Positions 44,619-54,207 of a DNA stretch of 56,180 nt are shown piece after piece. This stretch comes from SAR202 cluster bacterium (GTDB lineage: Bacteria; Chloroflexota; Dehalococcoidia; Lucifugimonadales; UBA2985), in contig VFHP01000005.1 of assembly GCA_009391535.1 (NCBI GenBank), forward strand, positions 1 through 56,180, read 5' to 3'. The notes beneath the pieces were generated by a model. The model had not been told where the DNA came from. It was given only the letters and a program-made list of their open reading frames with translations, and did no database searches. Every line of letters begins with the position of its first letter. Position 1 is the first letter of the stretch. The translations under genes and the position numbers were made by a program.

Positions 44619-46403
44619 ATGGACATCGAACCAAAAAGAAAGTTTTATCTGGTGGTGTTGACCATTTACACATTGATCCTAATCACTTGTCTGGTTTCGT
44701 GTAATTCTTCCCAAGAACAAAATCCAAACATTATAGGCTCAGAAAAACCGTCAAATTCGGATTCGAATAACAATAATTTATCCGCTCCCACATCCCAAAT
44801 TAATTATGTTCATATAGCAAAAGATTTTGGGGATAAGAAATACGGTGGAATAATGACTTTGGCAAACAGAGGTAACCCACCGGCTGGTTTCGACACATTG
44901 AGAACAAGTAGCATCGCGCTGCATCATGTTGCAGGGGCGATTTTTGGTCCAGGGAATTTGGTTATGAGATGCAGAGATAACACATATTTGGTTTGCCCAT
45001 ATTTAGCTAGGAGTTGGATTTCAGACCAATCTTTTACTAAATGGACTTTCAATATACGCAATGATGTCTTTTGGCACGACGGAACTCCATTTACAGCTGA
45101 CGATGCTAAATTTTGGTTTGAACTGGCATTTTTTGGATATGAAGCTGGAGAAAAATCTCGTGCCCCAGCCTATTTTAAAACGGAACTGGGAACTATAGAG
45201 AATATAGAAGTTCATCCTAACAACAGACTGACTATAATATTCACTGATAGAAACCCTCATTTTTTGGAAATTCTTGCCAATCCACGCTTTAAAATAGCGC
45301 ATCCTAGTCATCTAATGAAACCCAAGCTAGATTCTGGCGATATGAGTGTCAGCCCACTAGATATAGGACTAGTGGGTCTTGGCCCTTTTGTCATAGATAA
45401 ATACGAATCCAATAGTCTGATATCTGTAAAACGAAATGATCTCTACTGGGAAAAATCCAAACAAGGAAACCAATTACCTTATCTAGATGGTATTAATTAT
45501 GTCATTACTAAAGATCCTTTCGCTATGGATATAGCATTCAGATCTGGCAGAATAGACGGAGGCGCCAGAGGTCAATCTCATTATCTATCTTCCAACAGGA
45601 AGGAGAAATATGTCGAAGATTTACCTAATGAAGTATTTTTTGCCGAGGTCGAAGGAGGCAATTTCAGGCTAGCATTCAATATGATGAAGGATGGACCGTG
45701 GCAAGACCCAAAAGTTCGCAGGGCCATCGCTCTTTGGATCAATAAAACAGATGCCATACCAATAGTACTAAATGGCTTCGGCTGGACATCACCAGATTTG
45801 GGACCACCAAACATTGCAGTTCAAAGACATTTCATAAATTGGCCGAAGTTCGATTTAGGTGATCCGGATACAAAACGTGAAGAAGCACTCACATTGATGT
45901 CAGAATCGCACTATCCAAATGGATTTTCAATGGGACATCTCTGCCGATCATTAAACCCTAAACCATGCGAATTCTTGAAAGATCAACTTTCGGGTTTAGG
46001 CATCACACTCGAACTCAATATGACAGACGAGAGTGAATGGAACAGAGGCAGGACTAGTTTAGATTATGACAGTCAACAGGGTAGACTTACTCCTTCTCAA
46101 ATACCAGAAGGAACACAATCTGTGTATGGTAGGTACGAAAACAATCCTGATGCATATGCTAAACATAACGACAAACACGTGGAAAATCTCTACAAGTTGC
46201 TAAAAGAATCTCTAACATTAGAACACAGGATAGAAATATGGAGGGATATAGAAAGATATCTTTTCAAGGACAAAACCTACATAATACCCATAGCTGAGTA
46301 TATTAACGTTATTCCGTATCGTACTTACGTAAAAGGATTGGCAATTCCAGCCGAAGACGCCCACGCTAACACCGATTTTTCAACAGTATGGATGGAAAAA
46401 TGA
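44619..46403 (+). CDS. Peptide/solute-binding lipoprotein, SBP family 5
   Basis: 594 residues. A signal with ITCLVSC lipobox after a basic start (MDIEPKRKFYLVVL) makes it a lipoprotein. Family-5 marks: YGGIMTLANRGNPPAGFDTL, YLARSWISDQSFTKWTFNIR, DVFWHDGTPFTADDAKF, RRAIALWINK. It captures oligopeptides, nickel or other organic solutes for the DppB/C-type permeases downstream. I choose ATG 44619; a GTG at 44589 would add ten residues. It begins the run SBP-permease-permease; there is no ATPase gene in the run. Confidence 0.92.
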   Translation: MDIEPKRKFYLVVLTIYTLILITCLVSCNSSQEQNPNIIGSEKPSNSDSNNNNLSAPTSQINYVHIAKDFGDKKYGGIMTLANRGNPPAGFDTLRTSSIALHHVAGAIFGPGNLVMRCRDNTYLVCPYLARSWISDQSFTKWTFNIRNDVFWHDGTPFTADDAKFWFELAFFGYEAGEKSRAPAYFKTELGTIENIEVHPNNRLTIIFTDRNPHFLEILANPRFKIAHPSHLMKPKLDSGDMSVSPLDIGLVGLGPFVIDKYESNSLISVKRNDLYWEKSKQGNQLPYLDGINYVITKDPFAMDIAFRSGRIDGGARGQSHYLSSNRKEKYVEDLPNEVFFAEVEGGNFRLAFNMMKDGPWQDPKVRRAIALWINKTDAIPIVLNGFGWTSPDLGPPNIAVQRHFINWPKFDLGDPDTKREEALTLMSESHYPNGFSMGHLCRSLNPKPCEFLKDQLSGLGITLELNMTDESEWNRGRTSLDYDSQQGRLTPSQIPEGTQSVYGRYENNPDAYAKHNDKHVENLYKLLKESLTLEHRIEIWRDIERYLFKDKTYIIPIAEYINVIPYRTYVKGLAIPAEDAHANTDFSTVWMEK

Positions 46404-46431
46404 TTCGCTATGTTAATTATTAGGATAGGCA

Positions 46432-47394
46432 ATGAACTCATACATTGTTAAGAGAATTGTATTATTTATACCCACGTTGATACTGGCATCCCTTTTGATA
46501 TTCGTAATTATGCGTAGCCTGCCTGGGGATGTGGTTACAGTGATACTAAGTGGTTCTGGTGAAGGTGTAGTAAGTCTAGAAGCCAAAGAGGCTTTACGTG
46601 AAGAGTTAGGACTTAATAAACCACTAATAAAACAGTATTTGACTTGGGCGCAAAGTTTTCTAACAGGAGGATTTGGAGGCAGATCGTTAGAAAACCGAGA
46701 GCCGATTAGTTCTATAATATATCGACAAGCTCCAGTAACTCTATTGTTAACATTCTATAGCTTGGTAATATCTATATGTATATCTACGCCACTCGGAGTA
46801 TATTCAGCTCTGAGAAAAGGCTCTATAACCGACATTTTCACCCGTCTTACCAGCCTAATAGGATTAGCCTTTCCCAACATGTGGATGGCTTTGATAATTA
46901 TCTTACTGTTGCTACTTTTATTCGGTTGGTCTCCGCCAGTAATATATTCTTCCCCTGGGTCTGATATATGGCTCCATGTTCAGATAGTAATATTGCCAGC
47001 CCTAATAATCGGCTGGGAACAAAGTTCCCATATGATCAGAGTGGTGAGATCAAATATGTTAGATATCCTTGGCAAGGAATACATTGTCACCGCTAGGAGC
47101 AAGGGGCTAACAGAAATATCTGTAATAATAAGGCACGCAGTGCCAAATGTACTAATTCCCACGCTAACTATGACGGGTTTGCAAGCTGGATCACTAATAA
47201 CAGGAGTCGTGGTGTTAGAAACAATTTTTGGCCTGCCTGGGCTAGGAAGAGGATTGATACAGGCAGCATTAGTGAGAGATTATCCTGTAATTCAAACGAT
47301 CGTTACCGTAATTATAATGATTTCTCTTTTCATCAATCTACTTGTAGATATTTTATACAAAAAGGCTGATCCCAGGTTATATAACTTGGATTGA
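46432..47394 (+). CDS. ABC transporter permease, DppB type
   Basis: 320 residues and six membrane segments. The DppB/OppB start is clear (YIVKRIVLFIPTLILASLLIFVIMRSLPGD), as is the EAA loop (YIVTARSKGLTEISVIIRHAVPN). AGGATAGG precedes ATG. It overlaps nothing; the next permease starts within three bases of its stop. Transports solute passed by the lipoprotein upstream. Confidence 0.93.
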   Translation: MNSYIVKRIVLFIPTLILASLLIFVIMRSLPGDVVTVILSGSGEGVVSLEAKEALREELGLNKPLIKQYLTWAQSFLTGGFGGRSLENREPISSIIYRQAPVTLLLTFYSLVISICISTPLGVYSALRKGSITDIFTRLTSLIGLAFPNMWMALIIILLLLLLFGWSPPVIYSSPGSDIWLHVQIVILPALIIGWEQSSHMIRVVRSNMLDILGKEYIVTARSKGLTEISVIIRHAVPNVLIPTLTMTGLQAGSLITGVVVLETIFGLPGLGRGLIQAALVRDYPVIQTIVTVIIMISLFINLLVDILYKKADPRLYNLD

Positions 47395-47396
47395 AA

Positions 47397-48269
47397 ATGG
47401 GAATTAAGGATATGCAAAATACTTTTCTTGAAACGTTAAAATCATACATATGGACTATAACTGTGTTTATAGCTATGCTGAGCTTTTTCATCCTCGTGTT
47501 GTTTGCCTTGTTTCCTACCGTAATATCCACACACGATCCGATTGCACAGGACGCAAACTCCATACTTTTAGCACCTAGCTCCACTCACCTTATGGGAACT
47601 GACTGGGCCGGAAGGGATATATTTAGTCGTGTAGTACACGGAAGCAGAATTTCCCTGTATATAGGAATAATATCTATAATGCTAGCCTCCATAATAGGCT
47701 GTATTACAGGAATATTCTCAGGCTACATGGGTGGCTATACCGATCTGATCGTACAAAGAGTAGTTGATACCCTTTTGGGAATACCTTCAATAGTAATGGC
47801 TTTAGTGATAATAGTTTCATTCGGATCTTCTGCTACAGCCATAGCTATAGCAATATCTGTAGCAATGACACCTCAAATAGTAAGATTATCCAGAGCCACA
47901 ACATTGTCGATAAAGACAGACCCTTACATAGATGCCGTTGAATCTATAGGAGCAACAGAGGGAAGAATTGTATTCAACCATATTATGCCAAATATAACCC
48001 CTGTGATGCTGTCACAAATTACAGGGTATTTTGGGATGGCAATTGTAGCAGAAACAACTTTGAGTTTCCTTGGCCTTGGCGTAGCGCCTCCATATTCATC
48101 TTGGGGTAGAATGATACAGGAAGGTTCAACTCAATATATGGAAACTGCCCCTTGGACGACTCTATTTCCGGGTTTTGCAATGAGTATTACGGTAGTTTGC
48201 TCCGCCATATTGGGTGACTCCATCGGACATCTACTAAATAGAAAACACAGGATCTCTAAGCTTCTATAG
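47397..48269 (+). CDS. ABC transporter permease, DppC type
   Basis: 290 residues with six membrane segments. DppC signs: HLMGTDWAGRDIFSRVVHGSRISL, then YIDAVESIGATEGRIVFNHIMPN (EAA loop) and ETTLSFLGLGVAPP. ATG 47397 is chosen; TTG 47391 and ATG 47412 are possible too. Its end overlaps the convergent DUF2339 gene by six bases. The dppD/dppF ATPases that should power it are not in the window. Confidence 0.92.
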   Translation: MGIKDMQNTFLETLKSYIWTITVFIAMLSFFILVLFALFPTVISTHDPIAQDANSILLAPSSTHLMGTDWAGRDIFSRVVHGSRISLYIGIISIMLASIIGCITGIFSGYMGGYTDLIVQRVVDTLLGIPSIVMALVIIVSFGSSATAIAIAISVAMTPQIVRLSRATTLSIKTDPYIDAVESIGATEGRIVFNHIMPNITPVMLSQITGYFGMAIVAETTLSFLGLGVAPPYSSWGRMIQEGSTQYMETAPWTTLFPGFAMSITVVCSAILGDSIGHLLNRKHRISKLL

Positions 48270-50702
48270 AGAATGAGAATCGGTACCTTCATTATCATTT
48301 CCCAGGATGAACCCCTTTATAGCAGCGCTATATTTCTGATACATAAGGCCAGTTGCCAAAAGTAAAATACCTAGAGAAATGAAAGCCACTACCCTATAGC
48401 CCGTTTCCAATTCTCGCACGTCGAAAGCGAACAGCTTGAACAATACCAAAAATAGTAATACGAGCCCCACGATCCGGATCTCTTTCACCGACCTCCAAAT
48501 ACCTGAACCTATAACACCTATTGAGTAAAGAGCCCAAAAAACCGTTAATACTAAGTTTTTTGCACTGTCGGAGTTGATATTAGATTGCATATCTCTGTAG
48601 TCGAAAAATCTTATAACCTCCGCAGATACCATAAAAACTGATAAAATATTAACTGTAACCAACAAGATTACAGGAGTATTTCTCTCAATTGGATCTATAA
48701 TTACCATATTCTTCCAATACAAGTAGCCACCCAAAGCTACAGACATTGTCAATACTAAAGATGCTACAAACGAATTGTTAATGATCGGGATGAAATCAAG
48801 CTGATAGAATTCTGGAGTATCTACAAACAAGAATTTAACCGCGGCAACCAATATAAGTATAACGCTAGCAATTCTTAGTTGTTTGGATTGAATCAAAAAG
48901 GATATCACGATTAAAATCGCAAAACAGAGAGACCAAACAACCGTTATAGCTAGTAGAGATTTACTAGTTAATTCATTAATTTGCCCCTCAGCAATAACAC
49001 CTATTTTACGTTCTTCAAAGTAATATATGATCTCGATTGTAAAAGCATAAATTACCAAGAAACTGCCCGTGATACCCAACGCAATATTCATAGGAGTCTT
49101 AGAGTGTTTGACAATCAGCAATTCCCAGCCTTGCAACTCTCTTCCACCAAACTTCTGATATGCAAAAGAAGCAACAAATAACGAGGCGGCACCAAATAGA
49201 AATACTGGAAAGATCTCGTTCAACAATGGTTTGAAGGATTCAGTATCTAATTGAATTGAATAAAGCACTGTGTATAGAGAGGCTACAACCAAAACGGCTA
49301 GGCCAAAAACTCTCATCTTCCAAGTTTTGAGCATGAAACCTAACCAAATAAAAGTTGCGCCTTCAGCAAACCAAGCAGCTCCCAACCAGTGTCCCGAGAA
49401 TTGAACAGGTATAGCAATGGTTGCAAAAATTATAGATATTGAAAATGAATAAAGTGAAAGTACTGCGGTGGATTCCGTTTCCTTAGTAGTGAAATAACCT
49501 AATAACAGATAAAATAATCCAATAATAGCAGTGACAGCACCAAACCAAGAATCATAATTGTCCCAGTAATTTAGTGTGACTACATAGAAAAGAAATGCGT
49601 TAAATATCATGATAGACAAATCTAATCTATTAGGTGTGGAACGTTGTCTCCAAATTAGGTGAAATAAATTGGTCGAACCTACGAAGATTAAAAACACAAA
49701 AGTTGCAAGTATCTGAGAGATTATGACTACTTGCAGTGACAATGAGGAATCATCCCAAACCCGACCTACCAAAACATAAGAAAAGATAAGTCCAACTAAA
49801 ACGAAGTAAGGCCAGTTCCTCAATGAAGAAACAAACAATATACCTAGGTCCACTAGTATAATATAGGCCGATACCATTATGTAATAAGTTTCAGTATCAA
49901 TTTCTCCTTCCAGCAAAACAGGTGTCGCAAAAGCACCAAATAAACCAAGAATGGCTATCGTCCTAGATTCATATCTTAACGCTAAGAATCCGCTAACAAA
50001 CACCAACCCGGCCAAACCGAAAAACGCTGGAAGAGGAGGCACAATATCGAAAAACGCGAATGCCGAATAAACAGAAAGATACATTATGCTTATCCCGGCT
50101 CCTGTAACAGGGCGTGACCATATCGGGTACTTTCTGTGGAAATATTCTCCGACCACTACTAAACTAATCCCAGTGGCCAATCCCAATAACACCCTACCAG
50201 TCTGATTAATCCAGTTGTAGTCGAAGGCTATTTTTAAGAAAAAGCCTATACCGAGAGATAATGTCACTGCTCCCGCTATTGCTATCCAGTTCAATCCTAT
50301 AAAATATTCCCAGTCTATATTTCCTTTTCTTTGTTCTGATGCAGATGGATCAATACGAACTTCTTCGCCTAGCTGCGATTCAGCAGACCTAGAATCAGAT
50401 GCTAATACTCCAACATTTACTAAATCCGGGGTTGGTTGAATCGATTGGACAGGCATTTGATCTGAAGGAGTAGTGTTAACTTTGCCTGAGATGTCTCCTA
50501 CTTTTGTTTCTAATGATATGATTCGTTGTGTCAACTGAGCCAGCCATCTTCTTAGTTCCAGTACTTCGGTCTCGGTTGATTGTGGAGATTCAGTATCTAT
50601 CAAGTCATATATGTTAGTTCCACAGAAAACGCAAAAGTGAGATGACAATTGATTTTCCCTACCGCATGTCGGGCATATTAATCTATTATTATCTTGAGAC
50701 AT
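48264..50702 (-). CDS. DUF2339 multi-spanning membrane protein with zinc ribbon
   Basis: 812 residues. N-terminal zinc ribbon Cys10-x2-Cys13, Cys24-x2-Cys27 (CPTCGRENQLSSHFCVFCG), a short coiled-coil-like stretch (ELRRWLAQLTQRIISLETKVG), a linker, then over 20 hydrophobic segments from residue 130 to the end, which is the DUF2339 membrane domain (DWEYFIGLNWIAIAGAVTLSLG). Function of the family is not established. The gene is alone between two plus-strand units. Confidence 0.87.
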   Translation of the reverse strand: MSQDNNRLICPTCGRENQLSSHFCVFCGTNIYDLIDTESPQSTETEVLELRRWLAQLTQRIISLETKVGDISGKVNTTPSDQMPVQSIQPTPDLVNVGVLASDSRSAESQLGEEVRIDPSASEQRKGNIDWEYFIGLNWIAIAGAVTLSLGIGFFLKIAFDYNWINQTGRVLLGLATGISLVVVGEYFHRKYPIWSRPVTGAGISIMYLSVYSAFAFFDIVPPLPAFFGLAGLVFVSGFLALRYESRTIAILGLFGAFATPVLLEGEIDTETYYIMVSAYIILVDLGILFVSSLRNWPYFVLVGLIFSYVLVGRVWDDSSLSLQVVIISQILATFVFLIFVGSTNLFHLIWRQRSTPNRLDLSIMIFNAFLFYVVTLNYWDNYDSWFGAVTAIIGLFYLLLGYFTTKETESTAVLSLYSFSISIIFATIAIPVQFSGHWLGAAWFAEGATFIWLGFMLKTWKMRVFGLAVLVVASLYTVLYSIQLDTESFKPLLNEIFPVFLFGAASLFVASFAYQKFGGRELQGWELLIVKHSKTPMNIALGITGSFLVIYAFTIEIIYYFEERKIGVIAEGQINELTSKSLLAITVVWSLCFAILIVISFLIQSKQLRIASVILILVAAVKFLFVDTPEFYQLDFIPIINNSFVASLVLTMSVALGGYLYWKNMVIIDPIERNTPVILLVTVNILSVFMVSAEVIRFFDYRDMQSNINSDSAKNLVLTVFWALYSIGVIGSGIWRSVKEIRIVGLVLLFLVLFKLFAFDVRELETGYRVVAFISLGILLLATGLMYQKYSAAIKGFILGNDNEGTDSHSL

Positions 50703-50920
50703 ATGTAATTAAGACTCAGTTGTTGTTTTATTCCCAGCAATATTCTACATCAAGACAATTACACCTAACAAACAGAACACATGTTCTTGCAATCGAATTT
50801 CCTTAAACAATACAGAGATGTACTTTAATAATTTACGTATAAGGTGTATAAATATCTGAGTGTTAGATAATCCAAAGTACTTATAACGATCAAATATGCT
50901 ACAGGTGATACCAATAAGAT

Positions 50921-51493
50921 ATGCCTGAGAAAAATCTAAATATAGTTTCATTCGCAGGAAGCCTACGGAAGGGATCTATAAGCAGGCGTCTATTAAAATC
51001 TAGCATTGAACTAACACCTTCTGCAATGAACATAACGGAGTTAGACATAGAGGAAATACCCATGTTTAATGCAGACCTAGAAGATGCTGGAACTCCTAGT
51101 GCAATTGTAGAATTGAAAAAATCCGTGGCTAGTTCTGACGGTCTTCTGATAGTAACCCCGGAATACAACAATGGCATTCCTGGAGTTACAAAGAATATAA
51201 TAGATTGGTTATCCAGAAAAAACTCTGAACACGGCAACGTCCTTTCAGGCCTGCCAGTAGACATAATAGCTATAGCTGGTGGATCTACGGGTTCTGCGAA
51301 CCTAGTTAGAACACAAATCAGGCAAGTACTGGTCTATCCTGGAGCTGTACCAATGCCTAATGGAGACATCGGATTGTCCGGAAAACAATTAGTTTTCAAC
51401 CATTCTGGGCAACTCACAGGAGAAACATTTATAGACCAGGTCAGAAAAAACTTAGATGACTTTGCTGACTGGATATACAGATTATCCAACTAA
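50921..51493 (+). CDS. NADPH-dependent FMN reductase family protein
   Basis: 190 residues, flavodoxin-like fold. SFAGSLRKGSISRRLLKS binds FMN phosphate, and VTPEYNNGIPGVTKNIIDWLSR is the second hallmark. It reduces FMN, quinones or azo compounds with NADPH. A weak AGGTGAT lies far upstream. The gene is divergent from DUF2339 across a 218-base space in which I see nothing else convincing. Confidence 0.9.
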   Translation: MPEKNLNIVSFAGSLRKGSISRRLLKSSIELTPSAMNITELDIEEIPMFNADLEDAGTPSAIVELKKSVASSDGLLIVTPEYNNGIPGVTKNIIDWLSRKNSEHGNVLSGLPVDIIAIAGGSTGSANLVRTQIRQVLVYPGAVPMPNGDIGLSGKQLVFNHSGQLTGETFIDQVRKNLDDFADWIYRLSN

Positions 51494-51538
51494 GTTATAT
51501 TGTTTTCCTATTTTAATTAAGTGAATGCCTGATTTATG

Positions 51539-51566
51539 TTGAAACCTTATAATCAATTAATATAAT
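51539..51566 (+). promoter_or_regulatory. tsaD promoter, near-leaderless
   Basis: TTGAAA (51539-51544), 16-base spacer, TATAAT (51561-51566). The ATG is only 12 bases after the -10, so the transcript should start about five bases before it. Confidence 0.7.
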
Positions 51567-51577
51567 ATTTGTTAGCG

Positions 51578-52600
51578 ATGAAAATTCTCGGCATAGAAAC
51601 CTCCTGCGACGATACAGCTGCATCAGTAGTGGAAGATGGCAGATTACTGCTATCCAATGTGATCGCCTCCCAAGTCGAACTTCATAACAGATATGGTGGA
51701 GTGGTCCCAGAAGTAGCTTCCAGGCAGCATGTGTTAGAAATCATCCCTACCATACAAGAATCACTGGCCCAAAGCGGATGTTCTTTCAATGATATTGATG
51801 CCATAGCAGTGACAAATGGACCTGGTTTAGCAGGCTCATTAATTGTCGGATTAAACACCGCTAAAGCACTAGCATTTGGAAATGACTTACCACTCATTGG
51901 TATAAACCACTTGGAAGGCCATGTTTATGCCAACTGGTTGGATGGAGATGCTCCCGATGAATCCCCTGGTTTTCCTCTTTTATGTTTAATAGCCTCTGGA
52001 GGACACACAGACCTCATTTTGATGAGCAATCACGGTGAATACGAACTTCTTGGAAGAACGAGGGACGATGCTGCAGGAGAAGCATTTGATAAAGCTGCAA
52101 GAGTACTCGGGCTTGGTTTTCCAGGTGGACCAGAGATACAAAAAGCCTCTCAAAATGCTTTGGGCAATATAGATATGCCGAGAGCTTGGCTTAGAGGCTC
52201 TTTGGATTTCAGTTTTAGCGGACTAAAGACTGCATTTCTAAATAAAGCTAAGGACTTGGGCATGTACCCTCCAGACCCGAGCAAAAACGTAGATGAGGAA
52301 CAGATAAGAGAAATGGCAGCAGGCTTCCAAATGTCCGTTGCCGACGTTATTGCTGTTAAAACCATCCAAGCGGCCACCCAATATGAAGTCAAAGGCATAT
52401 TATTGGGTGGGGGAGTGGCAGCTAACGCTAAGTTAAGGTCGGTTTTGACTGAACGATCTGATATACCGGTTATCATACCGGCCCCCAGACTTTGCACTGA
52501 CAACGGGGCAATGATAGCTGCTTGTGCCTATTTTAAGCTAAACAAACAACACGAAAGTCAGTGGGATTTAGATGTTTACCCAAACCTGCATTTAGGATAG
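51578..52600 (+). CDS. tsaD: tRNA N6-adenosine threonylcarbamoyltransferase TsaD
   Basis: 340 residues. Makes the t6A37 modification of ANN-decoding tRNAs together with TsaB, TsaC and TsaE (not here). Starts MKILGIETSCDDTAAS, with the metal-binding NHLEGHVYANW, and SGGHTDLILM, GEAFDKAARVLGL, GGPEIQKAS, GGVAANAKLRSVL. I choose ATG 51578; a TTG at 51569 would add three residues. No SD is seen before either. The strong promoter so close to the ATG points to leaderless translation. Confidence 0.95.
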   Translation: MKILGIETSCDDTAASVVEDGRLLLSNVIASQVELHNRYGGVVPEVASRQHVLEIIPTIQESLAQSGCSFNDIDAIAVTNGPGLAGSLIVGLNTAKALAFGNDLPLIGINHLEGHVYANWLDGDAPDESPGFPLLCLIASGGHTDLILMSNHGEYELLGRTRDDAAGEAFDKAARVLGLGFPGGPEIQKASQNALGNIDMPRAWLRGSLDFSFSGLKTAFLNKAKDLGMYPPDPSKNVDEEQIREMAAGFQMSVADVIAVKTIQAATQYEVKGILLGGGVAANAKLRSVLTERSDIPVIIPAPRLCTDNGAMIAACAYFKLNKQHESQWDLDVYPNLHLG

Positions 52601-52675
52601 TAAGCAACCTGAAAAATATAACTGGGTGAAGATGTATGTAAACTCACGTCTCACAAATTACGTTAGATATGGATA

Positions 52676-53224
52676 TTAATTGTGTGGAAAACCTAATAAA
52701 GAATTGTCTATGTCGTTTTTACCATCCCTTAACTCAAAAAACCTATCCATAAAAACATGGGCTTCACCAATTAACTTGTTGCGAAATTGAACACTTATTT
52801 CCATATCTCCTGCAATGAAACTGAGATTTGATTTTGGCTCTTCTAACAAAAATGATGCCAAATTGAATATACCCCATACTAGTAAAACTGATGTTAGCAA
52901 AATGGAAACACCGGCTAAGCTGACAGTGGCAAACGCAGCCCAAGAACCTAGTAACAACAAGGCGACTCGAATCAGAGGCTTCCTACTTTTTGCCGTTACG
53001 CTCAGCCGAACCAGATCAATAACCGCAATTTTTACAAACGATATATGTTCGGTATCTTTATCACTGTCGAAACCTTTCGAAATTAAGTTGTTATGGGTAA
53101 GAATTAAGATTTCTGTTTCATCACTGTAATTATCAGATAATCCAATCTGCCCACTGAAAACGAGTTCCACATCCATTCCGTTGTATAAATCTAGTTTATT
53201 TTCCATCTTTGAAACAACCCTCAT
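52676..53224 (-). CDS. Unknown protein with two membrane segments
   Basis: 182 residues if started at ATG 53224; GTG 53233 and ATG 53206 are alternatives and no SD decides. The N-terminal 70 residues look like beta strands (VELVFSGQIGLSDN, ILILTHNNLISKG, HISFVKIAVIDLVRLSV), recalling PH-like bacterial domains. Then come two hydrophobic segments (residues about 86-120) and a second strand-rich stretch with MEISVQFRNKLIGEAHVFMDRFFELRD. A repeated-fold membrane protein is likely. I do not recognise a named family. It sits between tsaD and nadX, on the other strand. Confidence 0.7.
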   Translation of the reverse strand: MRVVSKMENKLDLYNGMDVELVFSGQIGLSDNYSDETEILILTHNNLISKGFDSDKDTEHISFVKIAVIDLVRLSVTAKSRKPLIRVALLLLGSWAAFATVSLAGVSILLTSVLLVWGIFNLASFLLEEPKSNLSFIAGDMEISVQFRNKLIGEAHVFMDRFFELRDGKNDIDNSLLGFPHN

Positions 53225-53306
53225 TGCAAACACTGAAATATCAGAATAATATATTTTTGTGATATGGCCTGATTCACAGTTGCAATGAGTTTACCATGCA
53301 TAAATG

Positions 53307-53335
53307 TTGATTGCGAATAGATTGATAGATAAAAC
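53307..53335 (+). promoter_or_regulatory. Candidate promoter of the aspartate dehydrogenase-like gene
   Basis: TTGATT (53307-53312), 17-base spacer, TAAAAC (53330-53335), about 45 bases before ATG. Confidence 0.4.
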
Positions 53336-53380
53336 CTATATGGTATGGAGATAACCTGCAAATAGAAGCGGAGAGAAGAA

Positions 53381-54187
53381 ATGGAATATATAGGATTACT
53401 CGGTTGCGGTTCAATAGGGAGCAGTTTAGCAAATGCAATAGTGACTAAATCTATTGACGGAGCATCTCTGTTAATTCTTTTTGATCAAGACATAGAAAAA
53501 GCAAGAGAGTTATCCACGCAATTAGGAGACATACCTTTCACAGACTCCTTCCATGACTTCATAGGTACGAAAGATTTAAGCATGGTTGTAGAGGCAGCTT
53601 CACAACAGGCTATATTTGACTATGCAAGTCTAATTGTTTCTAGTGGCAAGAATCTCCTCATGATGAGTACCGGAGCCCTATTGTCAGAAAGAGTATTCGC
53701 TGATCTTAGTCTTGCATCTCAGACCACCGGAGTTAGCATATATGCCCCTTCTGGCGCCGTAGGCGGAATAGATGCCATAAAGGCAGCCAAAGACGGACTC
53801 CGAAGTGTAACATTGACTACAAGGAAACCTCCACACAGTTTGTCAGACACGTCTGGCATAGATCTCGACACCATACATCGACCGACTACAATTTTTGACG
53901 GTAATGCCGTTGATGCAGTAAAAAGATTTCCGTTTAATATAAACGTTGCCGCAACCATAAGTCTGGCAGGTTTAGGGCCTGAAAACACACGAGTAGTAGT
54001 AATAGCTGATCCTAATGCTAATGGCAACACCCATGAAATAGAAGTCATAGGGGAAAGTGGACGCATGAAATTCACTATGGAAAACGTTCCTCATCCGAAA
54101 AACCATATGACAAGTTATTTGGCAGTATTATCTGCTGTAGAAACACTAAAACGTGCTTGCGGTAACAAGATACAAGTTGGCGCATGA
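53381..54187 (+). CDS. Aspartate dehydrogenase (NadX)-like protein
   Basis: 268 residues. NAD(P)-binding start IGLLGCGSIGSSLANAI, then GKNLLMMSTGAL and YAPSGAVGGIDAIKAA, with the C-terminal DUF108 domain (DAVKRFPFNINVAATISLAGLG, HEIEVIGESGRMKFTMENVPHPKNHMTS) typical of L-aspartate dehydrogenases. It would turn aspartate to iminoaspartate/oxaloacetate, feeding NAD synthesis. No nadA or nadC is beside it, so the role is open. GGAGAG lies upstream of ATG. It is convergent with the Gfo/Idh gene, 20 bases apart. Confidence 0.87.
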   Translation: MEYIGLLGCGSIGSSLANAIVTKSIDGASLLILFDQDIEKARELSTQLGDIPFTDSFHDFIGTKDLSMVVEAASQQAIFDYASLIVSSGKNLLMMSTGALLSERVFADLSLASQTTGVSIYAPSGAVGGIDAIKAAKDGLRSVTLTTRKPPHSLSDTSGIDLDTIHRPTTIFDGNAVDAVKRFPFNINVAATISLAGLGPENTRVVVIADPNANGNTHEIEVIGESGRMKFTMENVPHPKNHMTSYLAVLSAVETLKRACGNKIQVGA

Positions 54188-54207
54188 GTAAAGTGGATGT
54201 GTGGTAT

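Noticed and set aside
50745..50951. 68-residue minus-strand ORF before the FMN reductase
   Set aside because: No SD, overlaps the FMN reductase start and has low-complexity AT-rich sequence.
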